Counted from the stretch's first letter, positions 15,951 through 23,852 are shown. The stretch: DNA of 45,039 nucleotides from Lachnospiraceae bacterium (GCA_019424135.1 JAHYZZ010000021.1:1-45039), one strand, 5' to 3'. Notes: a model not told the origin generated them from the letters alone. Numbers and translations are program-made.

Positions 15951-16426
15951 TGGAAGAAAGAGTAAAAGAAAAAAAGACGATTGTAGATGCCTTTGTGGAA
16001 GGGGCAAGAAATGGTTATAAGATATCTATCAATTCAATGGTGCCCAACGTATTGTTTGCATTTGTTCTGATTCAGATTCTGAACCTGACAGGGCTTTCTG
16101 ATATTCTGGGGAAAGTCTGTCAGCCAATCATGGGAATCTTTGGACTTCCAGGGATCGCTGCCACCGTTCTTATTGCGGGATTTCTGTCAGTCGGGGGAGG
16201 TGTTGGAGCTGCGGCCAGCCTGTATGCTTCGGGAGCGCTGGGAAATGCGCATATTACTATCCTGATTCCGGGAATCCTGTTGATGGGTGCTTCTCTCCAG
16301 TACATGGGACGCTGTCTTGGAACAGCGACGGTAAAGAATAAGTATTATGGTTTTTTGATTGGGATTAATGTTCTTAATTCCGTGTTGTCAATGATTGTAA
16401 TGAGAGTCATCGTATCTTTGTTCTAA
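15950..16426 (+). CDS. Nucleoside-recognition (Gate) domain membrane protein, YjiG-like
   Basis: 158 residues, the partner of the preceding gene. Seen: DAFVEGARNGYKISINSMVP (the start typical of YjiG/SpmB), PIMGIFGLPGIAATVLIAGFLSVGGGVGAAASLYASG, and a C-terminal membrane segment. Glycine-rich helices suggest a closely packed membrane assembly with the YjiH-like protein. It is translationally coupled by a TGATG overlap. With the amidohydrolase it would form an uptake-plus-hydrolysis unit; this is inference from synteny with E. coli yjiH-yjiG-iadA. Confidence 0.8.
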   Translation: MEERVKEKKTIVDAFVEGARNGYKISINSMVPNVLFAFVLIQILNLTGLSDILGKVCQPIMGIFGLPGIAATVLIAGFLSVGGGVGAAASLYASGALGNAHITILIPGILLMGASLQYMGRCLGTATVKNKYYGFLIGINVLNSVLSMIVMRVIVSLF

Positions 16427-16445
16427 AAACCAGTATCATTATGGA

Positions 16446-16483
16446 AAAAGGGGCGGGAACCAAAGGAGTTCCGCCCCCTTTTA
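16446..16483 (+). terminator. Intrinsic terminator after the YjiG-like gene
   Basis: GC-rich hairpin (GGGGCGGGAAC against GTTCCGCCCCC with a one-base offset) followed by TTTT. It separates the amidohydrolase operon from the LysR gene. Confidence 0.85.
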
Positions 16484-16490
16484 AGAATCA

Positions 16491-16519
16491 TTGATGAAAA
16501 AAGGATCCAATGTTATACT
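16491..16519 (+). promoter_or_regulatory. Promoter of the LysR gene
   Basis: TTGATG (16491-16496), 17-bp spacer, TATACT (16514-16519) with TG one base before it; 39 bp before the start codon. Confidence 0.7.
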
Positions 16520-16557
16520 GAGATAACGTCAGGAGCAAAAGAAGAGGAAGTGTAAAT

Positions 16558-17475
16558 ATGAAAACAGAACAGATATTGCTGGCTCTGGAAATCGGCAGAT
16601 GTGGATCTATTTCAAAGGCCGCATCAAACTTATATATGGCTCAGCCAAATGCCAGCAGTTCTCTGGGGCTGCTGGAGCAGGAGATTGGCTATCAGATATT
16701 TGAGCGAACCTACAATGGAATGCGGGTGACCAAGCAGGGCGAAGCATTCCTAAAGTACGCCCATGCGATCGAACGGAATATAAAGAAGATTTATATGCTT
16801 AGTGAGGAAGATACCAGAATTCGGCTTTCTGTGGCGACCTATGCTTATCCCTTTTCGGAAAGAGCGTTTACAAAGTTCTGTACAAACTATATTGATACGG
16901 CTCACTCTTTAAATTGTAAACTTCGCAGGATCGGTACCGTCAAGGAGGGGATCGATCTTCTGGATCAAGACCTGGCGGATGTGTCTGTGATTACCTGTAG
17001 ACAGGAGTTGTACGGGCAATTTGAGAAGGAATTCCAGAAGGAAGGGCTGTGCTCGGAGGTGCTGGCCTATACTACTTTACATGTGGTGCTTCCAGAAAAA
17101 CATCCCCTTGCCAGTAAAGAGACGGTAGATTTGCAAGATTATGTGGACTATCCCTGTATTTCGAACGAAGGATTGTCCAATAATTATGCTCCGCCAGAGG
17201 TAGAAAAATTATTAAAAGAAGTAAAACTGCATATCGTAATGGAACCGGGGGAAGCCAGGTTTCAATTACTGGAAAATTCAAACAGCTTTGTAATATGTAC
17301 TCCTTATCAAAAGAAAGAATTGCAACGCCATCATCTGGTGGGGAGAAATATTCCAAACGCAAACCGGAGTCTGGTCTTGCTGATGAAGGAAGAGAATCAG
17401 CACGATCAGCAGATCCAAAGATATGTCAGCCTTTTGAAAGAGGAGGTTGCTGTGTGGGTGCAGGAGATCGGATAG
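16558..17475 (+). CDS. LysR-family transcriptional regulator
   Basis: 305 residues, usual LTTR length. The winged helix-turn-helix covers about 1-60 (RCGSISKAASNLYMAQPNAS then LEQEIGYQIFERTYNGMRVTKQGEAFL). The C-terminal effector domain resembles a two-lobed binding protein (VLPEKHPLASKETVDLQDYVDYPCI). It lies three bases before the fructosamine-kinase-like gene, so the two are one operon. LTTRs often act on a neighbour; the amidohydrolase promoter with its 30-bp-spaced boxes just upstream is one possible target, and its own promoter another. The effector is unknown. Confidence 0.9.
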   Translation: MKTEQILLALEIGRCGSISKAASNLYMAQPNASSSLGLLEQEIGYQIFERTYNGMRVTKQGEAFLKYAHAIERNIKKIYMLSEEDTRIRLSVATYAYPFSERAFTKFCTNYIDTAHSLNCKLRRIGTVKEGIDLLDQDLADVSVITCRQELYGQFEKEFQKEGLCSEVLAYTTLHVVLPEKHPLASKETVDLQDYVDYPCISNEGLSNNYAPPEVEKLLKEVKLHIVMEPGEARFQLLENSNSFVICTPYQKKELQRHHLVGRNIPNANRSLVLLMKEENQHDQQIQRYVSLLKEEVAVWVQEIG

Positions 17476-17477
17476 AA

Positions 17478-18398
17478 ATGAAATACGGACAAGAGTATCA
17501 TTCCCTGGAACAGGCGTTAAAAGAAGTGTTTGGACAGGACACAAAGATACGCGACAGGAAACGGATGAGTGGGGGAGATATCAATGACGCGTATAGACTA
17601 ATCCTTACGGATGGAACAAACGTTTTTCTGAAAATGAATACCAAAGCAAGGAAAGAGTTCTTTAGGGCAGAAGTCTGCGGACTGGAAACACTGCGCAGTT
17701 TACATGCAGTCAGCGTACCGGAGATTCTTGCACTGGGGACGGATGAAAATAGAAACCAGGCATTCCTTATGATGGAATATATCGAAAGCCAGCGGCCTCA
17801 AAAGGCATATTGGGAGGCATTTGGGCATCAGCTTGCAAAGCTTCACCGGTCCCAATGCGGGGAATATGTCCTGGATGCGGAAAAAACGGATGTGTATGGT
17901 TTTATAGAAGATAACTTTATCGGGGCAGCGCCCCAGAAAAACCATCCAGATCAATCCTGGATTGATTTCTACCGGAACTGCCGGCTGGCGCCGCAGCTTG
18001 ACAGGGCGCGGCATTACCTTTCTATGGAGATACAAAGAAAAGCGGATTGGCTTTTGGAACATTTAGATCGATATCTGCGCGAACCAGACTTTCCCTCATT
18101 GTTGCATGGAGACTTGTGGAGTGGTAATATAATATGCGGTACGGGGAACAGACCTTGGATTATCGATCCGGCAGTCTATGTCGGGGATTATGAGACAGAT
18201 CTGGCAATGACACAGCTGTTTGGCAGTCTTCCCCGGATTTTTTATGACGCGTACCGGGAAACCAATCCTGTAACATGGAATGAGTATGAAGAACGAAGAG
18301 ACTTATACCATCTATATCATCTGCTGAATCACCTGAACCTTTTCGGAAGGGTTTACCTGGGAAGTGTGGAACAGATTATCCTCGGATACGCGGGCTGA
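17478..18398 (+). CDS. Fructosamine kinase / aminoglycoside phosphotransferase-like kinase
   Basis: 306 residues from the ATG at 17478, just after the LysR stop, with AGGAG inside the LysR end. The frame is open upstream to 17295, but that part overlaps LysR in another frame. The family phosphorylates ketosamines (glycated amines) so that they can be removed. Seen: MSGGDINDAYRL glycine loop, VFLKMN with the ATP lysine, HGDLWSGNII with catalytic Asp212, and IIDPAVYVGDYETDLAM with the Mg-binding Asp. These are hallmarks of the fructosamine-3-kinase family. The exact substrate is unproven. Confidence 0.88.
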   Translation: MKYGQEYHSLEQALKEVFGQDTKIRDRKRMSGGDINDAYRLILTDGTNVFLKMNTKARKEFFRAEVCGLETLRSLHAVSVPEILALGTDENRNQAFLMMEYIESQRPQKAYWEAFGHQLAKLHRSQCGEYVLDAEKTDVYGFIEDNFIGAAPQKNHPDQSWIDFYRNCRLAPQLDRARHYLSMEIQRKADWLLEHLDRYLREPDFPSLLHGDLWSGNIICGTGNRPWIIDPAVYVGDYETDLAMTQLFGSLPRIFYDAYRETNPVTWNEYEERRDLYHLYHLLNHLNLFGRVYLGSVEQIILGYAG

Positions 18399-18433
18399 GA
18401 TAAGAAAACTGTATTATATTGGAGGATGATCAA

Positions 18434-19129
18434 ATGGATAGTTGTACATCAGAAGTTGAAAAACCAGTGTATAGGGGGGAAATAGCACTTGCAATCGCTG
18501 TGGTCATAAACAGCTTTGGCGTGGTACTGATGCTTTATTCCGGTTCCGGAATATCGGCTATTTCCAGTGTGCCATTTGCCTTTTCGGAGGTGTTTACAAG
18601 GCTTTCCCTCGGAACATGGACCTATATCTTTCAGGGACTGTTGGTACTGAGCCTGATGATCTTGCGGAAACGTTTCGTACCGGAGTATCTCTTTAGCTTT
18701 GTTGTTGGATTTGTGTTTGGAGAATTACTGGATGTTCATGAATTCTGGATCAGTATTCTGCCGGTAGGAATTTTTTGGCGTGTGCTTTACTTTCTGATCA
18801 GTTATCTGCTGATCAGTCTGGGAATCACCCTTTCCAACAGATGCTGTCTGCCGATTATTCCCACGGATCTTTTCCCGCGTGAACTGGCGCAGATTACCGG
18901 TATCAAATATTCCAGAATCAAAATATCCTTTGATGTGATCTGTCTGGCTGTTACCGGCATATTGACAGTTACATTTCTTGGACATCTGGACGGCCTTGGC
19001 ATCGGAACGATTCTGGCAGCGTTTACCATGGGGAAATGCATCGGACTTATGGGCGACTGGATGGACCGCAAGGTTCAGTTCACTTCTTTCTTAAAAGAGC
19101 GAAGAAAACGGGTTACCTGTCTTCCATAA
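18434..19129 (+). CDS. YczE/YitT-like integral membrane protein
   Basis: 231 residues from the ATG at 18434, eight bases after GGAGG; a TTG frame start at 18419 is rejected because it overlaps that site. About five hydrophobic segments are present: ALAIAVVINSFGVVLMLYSG, YIFQGLLVLSLMIL, LFSFVVGFVFGELLDV, YFLISYLLISLGITL and the segment around VICLAVTGILTVTFL. PIIPTDLFPRELA followed by a GTILAAFTMGKCIGLMG stretch matches YczE-like membrane proteins of unknown function. It is probably the third gene of the LysR operon. No transport motif seen. Confidence 0.7.
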   Translation: MDSCTSEVEKPVYRGEIALAIAVVINSFGVVLMLYSGSGISAISSVPFAFSEVFTRLSLGTWTYIFQGLLVLSLMILRKRFVPEYLFSFVVGFVFGELLDVHEFWISILPVGIFWRVLYFLISYLLISLGITLSNRCCLPIIPTDLFPRELAQITGIKYSRIKISFDVICLAVTGILTVTFLGHLDGLGIGTILAAFTMGKCIGLMGDWMDRKVQFTSFLKERRKRVTCLP

Positions 19130-19145
19130 AAGATAAGTCGTCTTT

Positions 19146-19958
19146 TTACCTGCCATGGTGATTTTCATTTCCGTTATGGCCTTTATTGTGTGGACTGTCT
19201 GTTTCGTGTTCCGTATCGGATGTATCGGATTGTGTTTTGCCAGAGTGTGTCTCTTCGTCTTCGCAATCATTGCTTTCGAAACTTTGATTGCCGTTATAGG
19301 AGTCAATCAGATCATAAATCTCCCGCATGGTCAGATTGCGGACATCATCCAGGGACACGGAAGCATCCAGCTCTTTTAGTATGAGATAGGCTTGATATTT
19401 ACCAAAAGAGAGTCCCTCTTCATGTGCTTCATGCATTTCTTTGGTATCGCCAGAGTGACAGTGGATATTTTCATGGTCGGAAGTGCAGGATTCTACCGTG
19501 CCTAGTATCTCGCTAGATTGTGTTTCGTTATCACCTGCAACAGTCAGAGACATAACTGCATCCTGCGACAGGTAATCCTCGATACTTTGACTGGAGAGGA
19601 TTTGCTCCAGAGCATCCTGATATTCCATAAATGTAATATGAAGTGATTCGGCCAGATTTTCCCCGTCTTCATTATAGCCGTCTACGGAAACGATACGGTC
19701 AAACCGGTTGATCCCCAGTTCTATAGAAGGGTTCACATCGATGCTGATATAGGCGGTCGGAGTCAGGAAAAGATACGTTCCCCCGATTAAAATAAGGATA
19801 GCCAGACTGGCGGCAGCCATGGATAATTGCCGAAACAGGGGGTGCAATACTGTTTTACGGCTGTAAATCTTCTTTGAAAGATATTCTTTTGTATGTTCTT
19901 TTAATTGATTTTCCGCATGGATTTGATCAAAAGCCGATTTCCAGTTATCATTCATCAT
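19146..19958 (-). CDS. RsgI-like anti-sigma factor with His-rich tail
   Basis: 270 residues. An N-terminal cytoplasmic part (1-45) is followed by one membrane helix (about 46-66, MAAASLAILILIGGTYLFL) and an external domain starting YISIDVNPSIELGINRFDRIVSVDGYNEDG, the hallmark of the RsgI anti-sigma family. The remainder is acidic and ends in a histidine-rich tail (HETDSPHNKGHNGNENHHGR); HENIHCHSGDTKEMHEAHEE lies mid-protein. The first 11 bp overlap the sigma gene, consistent with a sigma/anti-sigma pair made in proportion. The His-rich segments suggest metal binding or sensing outside the cell; inference only. It ends just before the converging YczE-like gene. Confidence 0.8.
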   Translation of the reverse strand: MMNDNWKSAFDQIHAENQLKEHTKEYLSKKIYSRKTVLHPLFRQLSMAAASLAILILIGGTYLFLTPTAYISIDVNPSIELGINRFDRIVSVDGYNEDGENLAESLHITFMEYQDALEQILSSQSIEDYLSQDAVMSLTVAGDNETQSSEILGTVESCTSDHENIHCHSGDTKEMHEAHEEGLSFGKYQAYLILKELDASVSLDDVRNLTMREIYDLIDSYNGNQSFESNDCEDEETHSGKTQSDTSDTEHETDSPHNKGHNGNENHHGR

Positions 19959-20433
19959 CGATCCCCCCTTCCAGTTTGGTCTTTAATATCTGTCTGGCAC
20001 GTGTGAGAAGAGTATATACTGTATTCACGTTCTTTTTGAGGATACTTCCGATTTCAGCTGCAGAGTAACCTTCGTAGTAATAGAGATATATGACGTCTTT
20101 GTATTTTTCAGGAAGAGCCAGAACCGCTTCTAACAGATCAGAATAATCTTTTCTCATCTCCTGGGGCTTTTCTATGACCTGATCCAGGGGAACGGTTTTT
20201 CGACGGAATATATTTTTCAGCAGATCTTTACAGGCGTTGATGGTAACTCTTATGATCCATGCCCTCTCATGTTCTGCACTGTCAAAGGGCGCAGTATGAA
20301 GAACATATTTCAGAAATACAGTCTGAAATATGTCTTCTGTGTCATCATAATTTTTTAGATGGACCATACAGATCCTTCGGACGGTATCAGCATACTGATC
20401 GATCGCCCGGCTGGCCTCTTCCTCGCTGCGCAT
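19948..20433 (-). CDS. ECF-type sigma-70 family RNA polymerase sigma factor
   Basis: 161 residues with sigma region 2 (DQYADTVRRICMVHLKNYDDTEDIFQTVFLKY, then AWIIRVTINACKDLLK) and region 4 (ALPEKYKDVIYLYYYEGYSAAEIGSILKKNVNTVYTLLTRARQILK), the ECF layout without region 3. It should direct polymerase to a small regulon when released by the overlapping RsgI-like gene. It sits 20 bp downstream of the small secreted-protein gene, so the operon order is secreted protein, sigma, anti-sigma. Self-activation of the operon promoter is likely but I cannot identify a diagnostic ECF site. Confidence 0.9.
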   Translation of the reverse strand: MRSEEEASRAIDQYADTVRRICMVHLKNYDDTEDIFQTVFLKYVLHTAPFDSAEHERAWIIRVTINACKDLLKNIFRRKTVPLDQVIEKPQEMRKDYSDLLEAVLALPEKYKDVIYLYYYEGYSAAEIGSILKKNVNTVYTLLTRARQILKTKLEGGIDDE

Positions 20434-20453
20434 AACTTTTTCCCCGTTTCTGA

Positions 20454-20801
20454 TTATCTGTGCCCATACCGATGTTCGGCGTGATGTCCTGATCCATCAT
20501 AGGAATGAGAGGATCCGCTGACGCATCCGGCATGGGAGGTGCTGTGCATATGGTTGTAGCATGTACCCGTGCCGTTCGTGTTCACAGAGCGGTGATCGCA
20601 GATTCCGTCACCATCGGAATCGGTGAAACAATGTCCCGATTCACCGCAGTATGTGCATTCGTTGTATTGATTATACTCCGTACCCGTTTGTTTGGCTACG
20701 TCATTTTGGTTGCCGGTGGTCCGGCTGAAGGCAAATGCGGTCGTTCCCCCAAGAGTGATTACAAAAGCGGATATGATAATGGCTGCGACTGTTTTTTTCA
20801 T
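20454..20801 (-). CDS. Small secreted Cys/His-rich protein
   Basis: 115 residues with a clear signal peptide (MKKTVAAIIISAFVITLGG, cut after about AFA at 22-24). The mature part has CTYCGESGHCF, DSDGDGICDHR (a Ca-loop-like DxDxDG segment), a further Cys pair, and a Ser/His/Gly-rich tail ending HHAEHRYGHR. Cysteines and histidines together suggest zinc or copper binding at the cell surface. AAGGAGG lies before the ATG. As first gene of the sigma/anti-sigma operon it may be the main target. I do not recognise a named family, though similar YC-x-x-CG...DGICDH proteins are common in Lachnospiraceae from memory. Confidence 0.7.
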   Translation of the reverse strand: MKKTVAAIIISAFVITLGGTTAFAFSRTTGNQNDVAKQTGTEYNQYNECTYCGESGHCFTDSDGDGICDHRSVNTNGTGTCYNHMHSTSHAGCVSGSSHSYDGSGHHAEHRYGHR

Positions 20802-20878
20802 AGAAATTTCCTCCTTATATTTTTGATTTCATAGATAATACGATTCCTATCGCATCTTTCATTCATAATTATTGATAC

Positions 20879-20912
20879 TTTTACAAAAAATTTCTTGTAA
20901 AAATGGTATAAT
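20879..20912 (+). promoter_or_regulatory. MATE promoter with overlapping palindrome
   Basis: Extended -10 TGGTATAAT (20904-20912). An 8-bp perfect inverted repeat, TTTTACAA (20879-20886) and TTGTAAAA (20895-20902) around an eight-base spacer, covers the -35 region. This is a plausible repressor operator; the regulator is not identified. Confidence 0.55.
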
Positions 20913-20948
20913 AAAATTGTTTGATATAGAATGAAAAGGTGGAATGGC

Positions 20949-22292
20949 ATGGCTACAGATATGACAGAGGGATCAATCATCCCTCAGCTTACAGAATTTA
21001 CAATACCACTTGTGCTTGGAAATCTTTTCCAGCTTACATATAATGCGGCGGATTCCGTGATCGTGGGAAAATTCGTGGGAGACGATGCTCTGGCGGCGGT
21101 GGGAAGCGCAGGACCGATCATGAATATGGTGATTCTTTTTATCAGCGGGATGTGCATGGGAGCGGGGATTTTGATGAGCACCCAGTATGGGGCAAAGAAA
21201 TACGACCAGCTGCAGCGGCAGATCAGTACGACCATGCTGGGAGGACTGGCTTTTTCGGCGGTGATTGCAGTGCTGCTGATTGTGTTTTCCTATCCCCTGT
21301 TGAGACTTTTGCAGGTGCCGGAAGATATTATCCACTTGGCGGTAATGTACCTGCGTATTGTCTTTGTGGGTCTGATCTTTACATTTGTCTATAATTTCTT
21401 TTCTAATACACTGCGTGCTTTGGGCGACAGTAAAGTACCCTTGTATTTTCTGATCATCAGCGCATTTTTAAATATTGTGCTTGATCTTTTCTTTGTAGTT
21501 GTGATGAAATGGGGCGTCCCCGGGAGCGCGCTGGCAACCATGCTAAGCGAGGCGCTTTGCTGTCTGTTTTGCATGGTCTATATTAAGAAAAGGATCCCTC
21601 TTTTGTGTCTGGGAAGGAAGTGGAGAATCTTTGATGGATCGATCCTGCTTCGGACATTCAACTACGGGATCACAAGTGCGCTGCAGCAGATGTGTATTCA
21701 ATTGGGCAAGATCTGCGTGCAGACCGTTGTCAATGTGCAGGGAGTTGCTTTTATAGCGGCATTTACCGCAATTAACCGTGTGGACGATTTTGCCATGACG
21801 CCCCAGCAGAATATTGCCCATGCCACGACTACATTTATGGCACAGAATAAGGGCGCGGGAAATATCAAAAGGATGAAGAAAGGCTTCTTAAGCTCTATTA
21901 TTCTTCAGCTTATCTATACGACTGTGATCGCCATCGTCGTGTTCCTATCTTCACACCAGATTATGCAGCTTTTTGTCAGTGATGGATCAGTAAAAGTCAT
22001 CACGCTGGGAGTGTCCTATCTGCAGCTCATTGCATTTATGTATTTTATGCCGGCGGCCACAAATATCATACAGGGTTTCTTTCGGGGACTGGGAGATCTG
22101 AAAGTGACGCTGATCAGTACGATATTGAATATGTCGGCGAGATTTCTGTCGGCGTGGATCATGATACATATTCTTGGCGGAGGATTTGGATGCCTTGCGT
22201 GGGCAAATTTTGTGGGATGGATCGTCATGCTGGCTTTTCAGGTGCCGATGATCCTGACAAGGTGGAGGAAGGAGAAGACGGAAGAAAATTAA
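20949..22292 (+). CDS. MATE-family multidrug/metabolite exporter
   Basis: 447 residues from the ATG at 20949 (AGGTGG seven bases upstream); an ATG at 20931 is less well placed. Twelve membrane segments in two pseudo-symmetric halves. Seen: TEFTIPLVLGNLFQLTYNAADSVIVGKFVGDDALAAVGSAGPI, the classic MATE start, and AAFTAINRVDDFAMTPQQNIAHATTTFMAQNKGAG at the start of the second half. It would export cationic drugs or metabolites using a Na or H gradient. It is a single-gene unit with a palindrome at its promoter and a terminator after it, divergent from the sigma operon. Confidence 0.92.
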   Translation: MATDMTEGSIIPQLTEFTIPLVLGNLFQLTYNAADSVIVGKFVGDDALAAVGSAGPIMNMVILFISGMCMGAGILMSTQYGAKKYDQLQRQISTTMLGGLAFSAVIAVLLIVFSYPLLRLLQVPEDIIHLAVMYLRIVFVGLIFTFVYNFFSNTLRALGDSKVPLYFLIISAFLNIVLDLFFVVVMKWGVPGSALATMLSEALCCLFCMVYIKKRIPLLCLGRKWRIFDGSILLRTFNYGITSALQQMCIQLGKICVQTVVNVQGVAFIAAFTAINRVDDFAMTPQQNIAHATTTFMAQNKGAGNIKRMKKGFLSSIILQLIYTTVIAIVVFLSSHQIMQLFVSDGSVKVITLGVSYLQLIAFMYFMPAATNIIQGFFRGLGDLKVTLISTILNMSARFLSAWIMIHILGGGFGCLAWANFVGWIVMLAFQVPMILTRWRKEKTEEN

Positions 22293-22335
22293 AGAAAAGA
22301 ACGATCATTTTTTATACTATGGATGGGAATCAGGA

Positions 22336-22377
22336 AAAGGCCATAGACAACCGTGTCTTTGGCTTTTTCTTTTTTTG
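22336..22377 (+). terminator. Intrinsic terminator after MATE gene
   Basis: Imperfect stem AAAGGCCA-t-AGACA / TGTCT-t-TGGCTTT with a four-base loop (about 22336-22366), then a T-rich run. One T-T mismatch within the stem. Confidence 0.8.
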
Positions 22378-22464
22378 TTTTCCCCCAGATTTTTATCAGG
22401 AATAAAAATTTCAATCAACACAGAAAAATATTCTATGTTTTCCCCCAAATGACTCCGCTATACT
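22376..22464 (+). promoter_or_regulatory. mgl promoter with 60-bp-spaced direct repeats
   Basis: The 12-mer TGTTTTCCCCCA occurs at 22376-22387 and again at 22436-22447, exactly 60 bp apart in the same orientation. The -10 TATACT (22459-22464) places the second repeat right on the -35 position, where no consensus hexamer exists. This is the arrangement of an activator-dependent promoter; the AraC-type response regulator encoded downstream is the natural candidate. Confidence 0.6.
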
Positions 22465-22510
22465 GTCAATATCAACAAAAGACATGGAAATACCCAAAAG
22501 GAGGAAATGT

Positions 22511-23794
22511 ATGATGAAAAGAAAAATGGCTTTGGTGGCAATGGCAGCAGCTCTCACACTTTCAATGACCGCATGCGGCTCAGGTGGTTCTGGTGACGGG
22601 GGAAGTTCATCAGATTCTGGAAGCGCTGCTTCGGACGTGGCAAACAAGGATAAACCGTTGGTGTGGTTTAACCGTCAGCCGTCTAACAGCTCCACCGGCG
22701 AGTTGGATATGACAGCGCTGAATTTTAACAAGGATACTTATTATGTAGGTTTTGACGCAAATCAGGGCGCGGAACTGCAGGGAACCATGATCAAAGAGTA
22801 CATTGAGGCCAATATCGATCATTTAGACCGTAATGGCGATGGTGTAATCGGATATGTACTTGCAATCGGTGATATCGGACACAACGATTCCATCGCACGT
22901 ACCAGGGGCGTTCGTAAGGCGCTGGGTACAGCAGTAGAAAAGGATGGAGCGATCAACAGTGAACCAGTAGGAACCAATACCGACGGTTCCGCCACAGCCG
23001 TACAGGATGGAAGCATTGAAGTGAACGGCAAGAAATACGTAGTACGTGAGCTTGCTTCTCAGGAAATGAAGAATTCCGCAGGTGCTACATGGGATGCAGC
23101 TACCGCAGGAAACGCAATCGGAACCTGGTCTTCTTCTTTTGGAAAGCAGATCGATATCATTGCTTCTAACAATGACGGAATGGGAATGTCCATGTTCAAC
23201 GCATGGTCTAAGGATAACAAAGTTCCCACCTTCGGATATGATGCAAATAACGACGCAGTGGCAGCCATCGCAGAAGGATATGGCGGAACCATCAGCCAGC
23301 ATGCAGATGTTCAGGCTTATCTGACCTTACGTGTACTGCGTAACGCTCTGGACGGTGTAGATATCGATACTGGAATCGGAACAGCCGATGAGGCAGGCAA
23401 CGTTCTGTCTGATGATGTTTATGTATACAACGAGGATGAACGCTCCTACTATGCATTAAACGTTGCAGTAACCGCAGACAATTATCAGGACTTTACAGAT
23501 TCCACTAAGGTATATGAGCCGGTATCCAAACAGCTGGATGAAAGCTCACATGCACCCAAGAAAGTATGGCTTAACATCTATAATGCATCCGATAACTTCC
23601 TAAGTTCTACTTACCAGCCGCTGCTTCAGAACTATGACAAGCTGTTGAACCTGGATGTGGAATATATCGGTGGAGACGGACAGACCGAATCCAATATCAC
23701 AAATCGTCTTGGAAATCCAAGTCAGTATGATGCGTTTGCGATTAATATGGTAAAAACTGACAACGCAGCTTCTTACACATCCTTATTGAATTAA
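22511..23794 (+). CDS. mglB: Galactose/glucose-binding lipoprotein, circularly permuted MglB-like
   Basis: 427 residues, start at 22511 six bases after AGGAGG. Lipoprotein signal with Cys22 (LSMTAC), then a Gly/Ser linker. The mature chain begins at PLVWFNRQP (49-57), which in MglB lies near residue 110, continues through DRNGDG (Ca-loop-like, 106-111), GHNDSIAR (His124, Asp126, Arg130), Trp194, Asn221 and Asp244, and then adds at 352-427 VWLNIYNASDNF...AFAINMV, the part that normally starts MglB (Asp361, Phe363, Asn413 match Asp14, Phe16, Asn91). Hence the order of the fold is rotated while sugar contacts are kept; Asn256 of MglB appears as Gln263. First gene of the importer operon. Confidence 0.9.
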   Translation: MMKRKMALVAMAAALTLSMTACGSGGSGDGGSSSDSGSAASDVANKDKPLVWFNRQPSNSSTGELDMTALNFNKDTYYVGFDANQGAELQGTMIKEYIEANIDHLDRNGDGVIGYVLAIGDIGHNDSIARTRGVRKALGTAVEKDGAINSEPVGTNTDGSATAVQDGSIEVNGKKYVVRELASQEMKNSAGATWDAATAGNAIGTWSSSFGKQIDIIASNNDGMGMSMFNAWSKDNKVPTFGYDANNDAVAAIAEGYGGTISQHADVQAYLTLRVLRNALDGVDIDTGIGTADEAGNVLSDDVYVYNEDERSYYALNVAVTADNYQDFTDSTKVYEPVSKQLDESSHAPKKVWLNIYNASDNFLSSTYQPLLQNYDKLLNLDVEYIGGDGQTESNITNRLGNPSQYDAFAINMVKTDNAASYTSLLN

Positions 23795-23824
23795 TCATTA
23801 CCATTCAAATACAAAACGAAAGAC

Positions 23825-23852
23825 GGTTAGGGAGAAGAAATTCTCCCTAATC
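23825..23852 (+). other. Intercistronic hairpin between mglB and mglA
   Basis: A 12-bp stem (23825-23836 with 23841-23852, one G-U pair) capped by a GAAA tetraloop, with no T run after it. More likely an mRNA-stabilising or processing hairpin that raises binding-protein levels over the ATPase and permease than a full terminator. Confidence 0.6.

Noticed and set aside
17295..17477. N-terminal 61-codon extension of the fructosamine-kinase frame
   Set aside because: It overlaps the LysR coding sequence out of frame; the ATG at 17478 gives the expected family start.
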